Source: Planctomycetota bacterium (lineage in GTDB: Bacteria > Planctomycetota > Phycisphaerae > UBA1845 > CAIVHJ01). Taken from it: a DNA stretch of 22,132 nt. The notes under the pieces were generated by a model. It was not told the origin of the DNA and did not search any database. It saw only the letters and a program-made list of their open reading frames with translations. Both the position numbers and the translations under genes were made by a program. This document shows positions 1 to 8,957 of this stretch, piece by piece. Where the stretch lies: contig JACZTW010000016.1 in NCBI GenBank assembly GCA_022573485.1, positions 1 through 22,132 of the forward strand, read 5' to 3'. Each line of letters opens with the position of its first letter. Position 1 is the first letter of the stretch.

Positions 1-261
1 ATGGTCAAAGACGCCCACGGCTGGCGCGTGGCCGCTAACAGCGTGGCGACCTTTGTCTGTCGCTGCCCGGGGCTCGAAGCCGACCTCGACGCCGGACAAT
101 CGTTCAGCAGCCCAGCGGAGATCGCGGATATCCTCAGTGCGGATATCTCCCCGATCGACGACCTCCGCTCGACGGCGAAATACCGCGAACGTGTGCTCAG
201 CCGGCTGATCTACTTCCGGCTTGATGAAAGAGAAAAGAGAAAAGAGAAAAGAGAAAAATGA
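1..261 (+). CDS. Molybdenum hydroxylase FAD-binding subunit, C-terminal fragment
   Basis: This is the last 86 residues of a CoxM/YgfM-type FAD subunit of a xanthine dehydrogenase-family enzyme, which passes electrons between the 2Fe-2S clusters and NAD or another acceptor. The visible part is the CO-dehydrogenase flavoprotein C-terminal domain. The stretch WRVAANSVATFV fits the strand that opens this domain, and PIDDLRSTAKYRERVLSRL matches the conserved D-x-R-(S/G)-(T/S)-x-x-Y-R-x-x-(V/L) helix. The FAD-binding N-terminal domains lie before base 1, so the ATG at base 1 is probably an internal Met. The natural end should fall near YFRL; instead a basic-acidic tail, DEREKRKEKREK, is added by a heptanucleotide repeat that runs into the TGA. 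The likely partner is the fused Fe-S/Mo subunit at 793-3492 on the other strand. The family is fairly certain; the exact substrate is not. Confidence 0.8.
   Translation: MVKDAHGWRVAANSVATFVCRCPGLEADLDAGQSFSSPAEIADILSADISPIDDLRSTAKYRERVLSRLIYFRLDEREKRKEKREK
230..257 (+). repeat. Tandem heptanucleotide repeat (GAGAAAA)x4
   Basis: Four perfect copies of GAGAAAA run from 230 to 257 and abut the AATGA that contains the stop codon. They encode most of the KREKRKEKREK tail of the FAD subunit. Because seven is not a multiple of three, a change in copy number would shift the frame and alter only the last residues. Confidence 0.9.
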
Positions 262-297
262 GGAAGCCAGTCCGGGACACCCTACCGCTGAACTCCC

Positions 298-759
298 ATG
301 TACTTTTCTTCACGTGACATCATTCGATCATTTCCAGAGCTGTCTGAACTGAGCGATGAAGAGTGCGCCCGCCTCAAACAATCTCTCCCCAAGTCGAGCT
401 GGAAGCTCGAGTGGATCCCAGGTGTTGCCGGGTTTTCCACATGGTGGGGCTGGATGCTTATATTCGGCAAGGGCACGGATTTCTTGGAGCGATATCCGGC
501 TTGGGATCTGCTGGGCTACCTCTATCGCTTGGGCTTTCTGGGCATCTTGGCGGCGGTGGCGCTGGGTTACGGTTTGGCCACGATTCTTGCGTTTGGGATC
601 GGGATGCCGCTCTGGCGACGACTGCTCAGGCGCGCGATCACAACTTTGTTGGAAAACAAGAGCTGCTTCTGGTGTGGGTATTGTCTCACTGGGCTGGAGG
701 CCACCGATGGGCGAGTCCGCTGCCCCGAGTGCGGCGATCGTTCGCCGGTAAGAGCGTAA
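298..759 (+). CDS. Small membrane protein with C-terminal zinc ribbon
   Basis: This 153-residue protein has no function I can name. Residues about 40-60 (FSTWWGWMLIF) and about 75-105 (LLGYLYRLGFLGILAAVALGYGLATILAFGIG) are hydrophobic enough to be one to three membrane segments. A basic stretch (RRLLRRA) follows. The C-terminus carries two CxxC pairs, CFWCGYCL and RCPECGD, spaced as a zinc ribbon. This CxxCGYxLxGL...RCPECG layout is very common in uncharacterised planctomycete membrane proteins, usually at one end of the chain. The ATG at 298 lacks a clear Shine-Dalgarno. The gene separates the FAD subunit from its likely partner and converges on the xanthine dehydrogenase gene, so it is probably not part of the pathway. 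Confidence 0.65.
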   Translation: MYFSSRDIIRSFPELSELSDEECARLKQSLPKSSWKLEWIPGVAGFSTWWGWMLIFGKGTDFLERYPAWDLLGYLYRLGFLGILAAVALGYGLATILAFGIGMPLWRRLLRRAITTLLENKSCFWCGYCLTGLEATDGRVRCPECGDRSPVRA

Positions 760-792
760 TGCCGCAATCACGAAACTCCCCCTCTTCACGCT

Positions 793-3492
<2,700 letters not shown>

Positions 3493-3547
3493 TCCCTATA
3501 TAATAGTGTGAAGACTGTTTCGCCGCCATAAGCACTTGAATCTACCA

Positions 3548-5536
3548 ATGGCAGAACTCATCCCCGCACGCTTTGACGACCTCGTTACCCGCCTGTTCCG
3601 CGAGCCGGAGCTGCAAGGCACCCTATTCGAGTTGCCGAGGGGGAAGTGGTACGTACCGCCGGCGGACGGCCCGGATCTCTCTGTGCGCTTCCACGGCCAT
3701 CTTGCGGGCAATCCGGTCGGCCCCGCCGCCGGGCCGCACACGCAGATGGCCCAGAATATCCTGCTCAGCTACGTCGCCGGCGGCAGGATCCTTGAACTCA
3801 AGACCGTGCAGGTCGATGACCGCTTGACCATTCCCCGGCCTTGCATCGACATGACCAATATCGGCTACAACGTCGAATGGTCGCAGGAATTGCGAATTGA
3901 GGACTCGCTGCGCGAATACGTCGCGGGGGCCATGCTCGTCGAGATGTTTCGACACAATTGCGGCTACAGCCTCGGTCAATTCACCGGCCCTGCCGGCGAA
4001 GTGATTTACGACATCAGCGTGGGCTATGACTTGGCCGGCATCCGCAGCGACGAGGTCCGCAGCTTCCTCGACGGCATGCGCGATGCGGGGCACATCGTCG
4101 ATCGCCTGCGCGCGGAGATTCCGTCGGCATACGCTGAAGCGCGTGATCTTCCGTATCCCACGATGATTTCCGGCAGCGTAACCCTGTCCACGTTCCACGG
4201 CTGCCCGGCTGATGAGATCGAGCGCATCTGCGAATTCCTGATCGGCGATTACGATTTCGACGTCATCGTCAAAATGAACCCGCCGATGCTCGGCCGGGAA
4301 CGACTGGAGCACGTGCTCCACGATGTGCTCGGTTACAGCGAGCTGCGTGTGAATCCGACCGCCTATACTTCCGGCCTCACTTTTGAGGAAGCGGTGCAAT
4401 TGTGCTCGCGTTTGACTGCCTTTGCCGATCAACGCGGGCGGCGCCTCGGCTTCAAGTTCAGCAACACGCTCGAAGTGCTCAACCATCGCGAGTTCTTCAC
4501 GTCGGAGAGCAAGGTCATGTATCTCTCCGGCCAGCCGCTGCACGTCATCACTATGACACTGACCGACGAGTTTCGCCGCGCCGTCGGGCCGGACGTACCC
4601 ATCAGCTTCAGCGCGGGTATTGATCAGCATAACTTCCCGACGGCGGTGGCATGCGGCTTCGTGCCGATCACGATCAGCACGGATTTGCTCCGGCCGGGCG
4701 GGTATGGGCGACTGCCAAAGTACCTCAAGGGTCTGGGTGCGGAAATGAGCGCCGTCGGCGCGAAGAACGTCGAGCAGTTCATTTGCAAGAGATTTGCACA
4801 GGAGGATCCTCCTCGCGAAGAAGCCAAGCGGGGCGAGGCGGCGCTTCAGAATACGACGATTGCGGCGCGGCAGGCGCGCGAAGATCCGCGGTATCGTGCA
4901 GAAAGCAATCGCACGATTCCCAAGAGGATCGACTCGCAGCTCGAAACCTTCGACTGCATCACCTGCGACAAGTGCCTGCCGGTCTGTCCCAATGCAGCCA
5001 ACTTCGTATACCCTACGCCGGTTGTCGGCTTCGACTACCACGACTTGATTGTTTCGCCCGATGGGCGCATCCGAGAGGGCCAACAGAAGCGATTTGAAAT
5101 CACCGAAGACATGCAGATTGCCTGTTACGCTGATTTCTGCAACGAATGCGGCAATTGCGATACGTTCTGCCCGGAGTACGGCGGGCCTTACATCAAGAAG
5201 CCGTCATTTTTCGGCACGCGAGAGTCATGGGAGCGCGCCGCCCCACGCGATGGATTCTACGTGCGGCAAGAAGAAGGCCGACGCACCATCACCGGCAGAA
5301 TGCACGGACGCACCAGCAGCCTGAGCTGCGAGCGATCCGGCGAACCGTGCAACTATGATGACGGAGTGGTGCGGGTCCGCTTCACGGCAGAGCACGAAGT
5401 TGACAGCGTAAAACCGATACAGCCTGTCACCGACGAACACTCAATAGACATGGGCGTCTATCACACCTTGCGGTACTTGCTGGACGGCGTTCTGGATCAC
5501 CGACGGCTTAACCAAGTGAATGCGGGTTATGAATAA
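3548..5536 (+). CDS. ygfK: YgfK-like iron-sulfur protein, short form
   Basis: The 662-residue product resembles YgfK, the large Fe-S protein of the E. coli purine/selenium-linked cluster (annotated as a selenate reductase subunit and implicated genetically in anaerobic urate use). Residues 1 to about 430 are the dihydroorotate-dehydrogenase-like barrel (GPAAGPHTQMAQNIL, ELKTVQVDDRL, STFHGCPADEIE). The C-terminal region carries ferredoxin-like cysteine sets C470-x2-C473-x2-C476-x3-C480 and C531-x2-C534-x2-C537-x3-C541, with the YgfK-like CNECGNCDTFCP. E. coli YgfK has about 1030 residues because a GltD-like FAD/NAD(P)H module lies between barrel and ferredoxin; that module is missing here. An in-frame TTG at 3536 is possible, but the ATG at 3548 is preferred; neither has a strong ribosome site. 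The stop overlaps the mocA start (TAATG). The family call is firm; the redox partner and reaction are unknown. Confidence 0.85.
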   Translation: MAELIPARFDDLVTRLFREPELQGTLFELPRGKWYVPPADGPDLSVRFHGHLAGNPVGPAAGPHTQMAQNILLSYVAGGRILELKTVQVDDRLTIPRPCIDMTNIGYNVEWSQELRIEDSLREYVAGAMLVEMFRHNCGYSLGQFTGPAGEVIYDISVGYDLAGIRSDEVRSFLDGMRDAGHIVDRLRAEIPSAYAEARDLPYPTMISGSVTLSTFHGCPADEIERICEFLIGDYDFDVIVKMNPPMLGRERLEHVLHDVLGYSELRVNPTAYTSGLTFEEAVQLCSRLTAFADQRGRRLGFKFSNTLEVLNHREFFTSESKVMYLSGQPLHVITMTLTDEFRRAVGPDVPISFSAGIDQHNFPTAVACGFVPITISTDLLRPGGYGRLPKYLKGLGAEMSAVGAKNVEQFICKRFAQEDPPREEAKRGEAALQNTTIAARQAREDPRYRAESNRTIPKRIDSQLETFDCITCDKCLPVCPNAANFVYPTPVVGFDYHDLIVSPDGRIREGQQKRFEITEDMQIACYADFCNECGNCDTFCPEYGGPYIKKPSFFGTRESWERAAPRDGFYVRQEEGRRTITGRMHGRTSSLSCERSGEPCNYDDGVVRVRFTAEHEVDSVKPIQPVTDEHSIDMGVYHTLRYLLDGVLDHRRLNQVNAGYE

Positions 5537-6150
5537 TGTCTGAAGCCAACGCACCAACTCGCGTTTTTGCAATTGTGCCCGCTGCCGGACGATCACGGCG
5601 CATGGGCCGCGACAAACAGCTTCTCGATGTCGGCAGCCAATCGATGCTGGCGGGCGTGCTGGATGTGCTGGAGCGTTCGTGCGTCTGTTCCGTGACCTTG
5701 GTGACGCATTCGGGCATCACCGCACAGATCGATACGAACCAATTCGCGAAGTTAAGCGTGGTCATCAACGATGACGAGCACAGCCACATGATTGATTCCG
5801 TGCGAATGGGCATCGACGCCGCGTGCCACGGTCGTAAGATGGCCTCGTCCGATGGATTCCTGATCTTGCCCGCCGACCAACCCGGCATCGACGTGGCCGA
5901 TATTGATCGCTGTGTCACCGTGTTCTCGACGGACACCACGCGGATTGTGATCGCCACGCACGGCGAGCGCCGCGGACACCCAATGATATTCCCTGTATCG
6001 CTCGAACCGTTCGTGAGGTCCGATGCCTGCGACGGCGGACTAAACGCGCTGCCCAGATCACACGCTGATCGAGTCGCAACCGTGCCGTGCGGATCGCCCG
6101 GCGTCACCCGAGACATCGACACCCCAGACGATTACGAAAAGCTCACGTAA
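5536..6150 (+). CDS. mocA: MocA/YgfJ-type molybdenum cofactor nucleotidyltransferase
   Basis: The 204-residue protein belongs to the MobA-like NTP transferases that attach a nucleotide (CMP in MocA) to molybdopterin before insertion into xanthine dehydrogenase-family enzymes. Near the N-terminus it has the nucleotide-binding signature PAAGRSRRMGRDKQLL, which fits the family pattern LAAGxSxRMGxxKxLL. Later come LPADQPGI (the metal-binding Asp region), RRGHPMIFP and the terminal DIDTPDDY. Length and motif order match the selenium-linked YgfJ branch. The ATG at 5536 shares its A with the ygfK stop codon, so the two are probably translationally coupled. Placement beside the molybdenum hydroxylase genes supports a dedicated maturation role. 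Whether it uses CTP, GTP or ATP cannot be read directly. Confidence 0.87.
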   Translation: MSEANAPTRVFAIVPAAGRSRRMGRDKQLLDVGSQSMLAGVLDVLERSCVCSVTLVTHSGITAQIDTNQFAKLSVVINDDEHSHMIDSVRMGIDAACHGRKMASSDGFLILPADQPGIDVADIDRCVTVFSTDTTRIVIATHGERRGHPMIFPVSLEPFVRSDACDGGLNALPRSHADRVATVPCGSPGVTRDIDTPDDYEKLT

Positions 6151-6157
6151 CCCAAAG

Positions 6158-6174
6158 AACCAAGGAGCCGCAGG
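6158..6174 (+). repeat. 17-base copy of a dispersed element end
   Basis: The sequence AACCAAGGAGCCGCAGG, between the convergent mocA and ssnA genes, is identical to the reverse complement of 15000-15016. A related end (CAACGAGCCGCAAGC) begins the element at 20556. An exact 17-mer is unlikely to be chance in a window of this size. Confidence 0.7.
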
Positions 6175-6197
6175 CGGAATGGGTACTCGGTGATCGC

Positions 6198-7505
6198 TTA
6201 GTACTGCTCCATTCTTTGCCAGAGATTTTCGGCGGTGCGCGTCGCTTCGCGGCGCACGAGTGGTTCGTCGATCGTGAGTACTGTGCGGTCGCGCAAGCCC
6301 CACCGGCCCGCGACGATGACATCGCGGACATGCCGACTGCTCAAGCCGAAGATCAAGTGGCCGGCGAAGTTCTCCGCCGTCAATGGCGTGGTTGGAGCGT
6401 AATCGGTGAGGATGATATCGGCGGCGGCCCCTGTTTCGAGTTTGCCGAGCGTGATGTCCAGCGCTTCCGATGCCCGCCGAGCAGCCACCGCAAACATACC
6501 GACGATTTGTTGCGGCGCGAGATCGGCCTGTACGTCACGCGCGATGTACCACGCCTGCTGCGCTTCGGCGAACATGTCCTGCCCGATGCCGTCGGTGCCG
6601 AGCATGACGGGGCAGCGGTACTGAGCAATCGGAGCATAGCCGACCGCGTTGTTCATGTTGGAACGCGGATTGTGAGCCAGCGTCAGGCCCGCATTGCTGA
6701 CCCGCTCGATCGCCACGGGGTCCAGGTGGGTGCCGTGGGCAAAGATGTTCCGCTCTTTCAGCAATCCGTGGCCGGCGAGACGATCGATCAGTGCCGCCTG
6801 ATGTTGCTCGTTGCAGGCCTCTTCGTCGCACAGATCCTCCGCCACGTGAATGTGCATCCCCGACGCAAATTGATCCGCCATCCTGACGAGTTCGTCGAGC
6901 GTCTCGTCGCCAAGCGTGAAAGGTGCGTGAGCGCCGACCATACCCGCGAACTGGTTGCTCTGACGGACGCGGTATTTGTCCAGATAGCGGCGGTTCTCGT
7001 CGAGGCCGGCGTCGCGCCCGCCGATCCCATGGCGGTCCGTCGTTTCATAGCACAGTATGGCCCGCAGACCGACCTCGCCGATGGCCTGCTCGATCAAATC
7101 GAGCGAGCCGTCGATGAAGTTCGGGGAGGCATGATGGTCGATGAGCGTGGTCGTGCCGCAGCGCAGGGCGTCCGCCGCCCCGATCCGCGCCGACATTTCG
7201 ATCGACTCGGCATCGAGCGCCTGATCCAGCCGCCACCATACGAACTTCAGGATTTCGAGGAAGTTCTGCGGCGCCTGCGGAGGCGGCGGCATCCCCACCG
7301 CCAGCGCTGAATACAAGTGCGTGTGCCCGTTGACCATGCCCGGCATCACCACACAACCGCCGCAATCCACGACTTCATCGCCGACCCGTTGCGCAACCGT
7401 TTCCCCGCGCTCAGCGATCAGCCCATCTTCGATGCGCAGCTCGCCGGACGCGACTGAAATAGGGTCAATGTCCACCAACAGTGCGTTACGCAACATGATT
7501 GCCAT
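6198..7505 (-). CDS. ssnA: SsnA family amidohydrolase
   Basis: The 435-residue protein is a metal-dependent amidohydrolase of the TrzN/AtzB/guanine-deaminase-like group, closely resembling E. coli SsnA (about 442 residues). SsnA is conserved in the YgfK/xanthine dehydrogenase clusters and is thought to act on a purine-derived ring or its opened product. Visible metal ligands are NGHTH (His61, His63), the GMHIHVAEDL histidine, AHGTHLD, and the aspartate of LGTDGIG. Stretches such as VWWRLDQALDAES, DHHASPNFIDGSL and GAHAPFT agree with SsnA. An upstream in-frame ATG would extend it to 7568, but that extension crosses a palindrome and is unlike the family. The ATG at 7503-7505 has GGAG eight bases upstream (7514-7517). 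It lies downstream of the threonine-synthase-like gene on the same strand and converges with mocA. Confidence 0.9.
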   Translation of the reverse strand: MAIMLRNALLVDIDPISVASGELRIEDGLIAERGETVAQRVGDEVVDCGGCVVMPGMVNGHTHLYSALAVGMPPPPQAPQNFLEILKFVWWRLDQALDAESIEMSARIGAADALRCGTTTLIDHHASPNFIDGSLDLIEQAIGEVGLRAILCYETTDRHGIGGRDAGLDENRRYLDKYRVRQSNQFAGMVGAHAPFTLGDETLDELVRMADQFASGMHIHVAEDLCDEEACNEQHQAALIDRLAGHGLLKERNIFAHGTHLDPVAIERVSNAGLTLAHNPRSNMNNAVGYAPIAQYRCPVMLGTDGIGQDMFAEAQQAWYIARDVQADLAPQQIVGMFAVAARRASEALDITLGKLETGAAADIILTDYAPTTPLTAENFAGHLIFGLSSRHVRDVIVAGRWGLRDRTVLTIDEPLVRREATRTAENLWQRMEQY

Positions 7506-7513
7506 CGCCGAAA

Positions 7514-7517
7514 CTCC
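7514..7517 (-). promoter_or_regulatory. Ribosome binding site deciding the ssnA start
   Basis: GGAG on the minus strand is followed by eight bases and then the ATG at 7503-7505. It supports this start over the in-frame ATG 63 bases upstream, which lies inside the palindrome. Confidence 0.6.
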
Positions 7518-7526
7518 GTTTACATT

Positions 7527-7589
7527 GTGTGCCACTGCTCTTGAGCAGTGTCTTGGCTCAAGGAGCACTGCTCAAGGGTAGTGGCACAC
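7527..7589. repeat. Long inverted repeat in the ssnA leader
   Basis: Arms 7527-7550 and 7566-7589 pair over 24 positions around a 15-base loop. They comprise GTGTGCCACT with AGTGGCACAC and CTTGAGCAGTG with CACTGCTCAAG, joined by three positions that pair as G-U, C-G and U-G in a plus-strand RNA. The left arm is itself a palindrome (CACTGCTC-TT-GAGCAGTG, 7533-7550) and the loop contains CTTG-gct-CAAG, so alternative folds exist. It lies between ssnA and the upstream PLP gene. Confidence 0.85.
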
Positions 7590-7632
7590 GAGCATGCGAG
7601 CATGCAAGATTAGGTATTCTCCGATTGATAGG

Positions 7633-8895
7633 TTATGTCGCTTGTTCCACGATTGTCCTGACGCTGCCGAGGTCCGGCGGAATCTCATGCGGCTGGCCGA
7701 CGGCACGCAGTGCGCCGGCGATGTCCTTGAGACCGTTGCCCGTAATCATAGCGACCACATTAGACTCGTCGTTCAAGATGCCCTGCGCGCGCGCGACGGC
7801 GATGCCGGCGACTGCCGTGGCAGCGGCGGGTTCGGCGAAAATCCCGGCAAGTCGGCCAGTTACCCGAACGGCAGCGGCGATCTGTTCATCCGTGGCTTCG
7901 ACGAACGTTCCATCACTTTCGCGTACCGCATTGACTGCTTTGCGCCAGTTTCGCGGCACGGGCACGTTGATACTGTCGGCGTACGTCTCGCCGACTCGTT
8001 CTCGGTCGAGCTTACCCGTACGGTAGGCTTGCGCGATCGGCGCCACCCCCGCAGCTTGCACACCGAGCATTCGCGCGGTCCAATCAATCACACCGACTTC
8101 CTTCATTGTTCGCAGGCCCTTGTGTACTCCGGCGATCGAGCAGCCGTCGCCGACGCTGCACGCCACCCAGTCGGGTGGATCATCCGCGCACTGCTCAGCC
8201 ACCTCCAACCCGCCGGTCTTCTTGCCCTCAACCAAATACGGATTGATCGCGGCATTGCGGTTGTACCAGCCGAATGCGCGGCAGGCCTGCGTGCATAGTT
8301 CATAGGCTTGAGCGTATGTACCGCGAACCTTGAAGACCCGTGCGCCATAGGCGAGCAACTGTGCGAGCTTGCCCTCCGGCACCATTTCGGAGACAAAGAT
8401 GTTCGCACGCAGTCCGACAGCCGCCGCGCAATGGGCCAGGCTGCTGGCGGCGTTGCCGGTCGAAGCGCAGGCCACTTCGCCGGCGCCCTCGTCGAGCGCC
8501 CGAGCCACGCCGATGGCGCTGGCCCGGTCTTTGAACGAGCCGGACGCACTCCGGCCGTCGTCCTTGAGTCGCAGTCGGCCGATGCCGAGGTCAGCCGCCA
8601 GTCGCGGGGCTTCGATCAGCGGCGTCCAGCCGATTTGCTCCAAACCGGCAGGCGGAGCGCCCTCGATCGGCAGTACCTCGCGATAACGCCAAATGGACGG
8701 CGGACGCTCAGCCAGCGCCGCCCGCGTCAGCGTCTTGCCGGCGGCAGCCAGATCGAAGCAGACATCGAGAATGCCCTCATCGATGCCGCACTGCGGACAG
8801 ACGTCGGCCTGGCCTTCGGCGTATTCGGCCTGGCAGTTCACGCAAATGAGGTTGGTCACCAGCGACACGATCGGTTTCTCCTCGTTCGATTGCAT
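7633..8895 (-). CDS. Threonine-synthase-like PLP enzyme with zinc ribbon
   Basis: The 420-residue protein is a fold-type II PLP enzyme of the threonine synthase/threonine dehydratase group. The N-terminus has a zinc-ribbon (C18, C21, C33, C36), as in many thrC-like proteins. The core shows SGSFKDR with the Schiff-base Lys122, the phosphate/carboxylate loop STGNAASS (145-152), and a glycine-rich loop, SVGDGCSIAG. True threonine synthase is one reading, but the gene lies amid purine catabolism genes, back to back with another PLP lyase and upstream of ssnA. A beta-elimination of an amino-acid product of the pathway, such as 2,3-diaminopropionate or a ureido derivative, is therefore a reasonable inference. 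The ATG at 8893-8895 is chosen for the upstream GGTGAG; a GTG at 8908-8910 would add five residues. Confidence 0.8.
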   Translation of the reverse strand: MQSNEEKPIVSLVTNLICVNCQAEYAEGQADVCPQCGIDEGILDVCFDLAAAGKTLTRAALAERPPSIWRYREVLPIEGAPPAGLEQIGWTPLIEAPRLAADLGIGRLRLKDDGRSASGSFKDRASAIGVARALDEGAGEVACASTGNAASSLAHCAAAVGLRANIFVSEMVPEGKLAQLLAYGARVFKVRGTYAQAYELCTQACRAFGWYNRNAAINPYLVEGKKTGGLEVAEQCADDPPDWVACSVGDGCSIAGVHKGLRTMKEVGVIDWTARMLGVQAAGVAPIAQAYRTGKLDRERVGETYADSINVPVPRNWRKAVNAVRESDGTFVEATDEQIAAAVRVTGRLAGIFAEPAAATAVAGIAVARAQGILNDESNVVAMITGNGLKDIAGALRAVGQPHEIPPDLGSVRTIVEQAT

Positions 8896-8947
8896 GGTAA
8901 GATAGCTCACCCGCTTCGTTCTGCCAACTTGCGGGATATGCTGTAGC

Positions 8948-8951
8948 GGAG
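8948..8951 (+). promoter_or_regulatory. Ribosome binding site of the 482-residue PLP enzyme
   Basis: GGAG lies six bases before the ATG at 8958 and fixes that start. The site is in the 62-base gap between the two divergent PLP genes. Confidence 0.6.
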
Positions 8952-8957
8952 AATCGT

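Noticed and set aside
225..260. CRISPR-like or microsatellite array as a separate functional element
   Set aside because: There are only four units with no spacers; it is a simple heptamer tandem repeat within a coding end.
3623..5083. 486-codon minus-strand open frame opposite ygfK
   Set aside because: It lies wholly opposite a clear YgfK-like gene, its product has no recognisable motif, and long antisense frames are expected in GC-rich coding DNA.
6087..7310. 407-codon plus-strand open frame opposite ssnA
   Set aside because: The product is Arg/His/Asp-rich with no domain, and ssnA on the other strand is a strong family match with a good ribosome site.
7506..7568. Extended N-terminus of SsnA
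   Set aside because: The extra 21 residues are encoded by the palindrome and leader and lack homology to the family; GGAG supports the ATG at 7503-7505.
7633..8895. Plain biosynthetic threonine synthase (thrC)
   Set aside because: The fold and zinc ribbon fit, but the neighbours are all purine catabolism genes and no homoserine pathway gene is near, so the specific name was not assigned.
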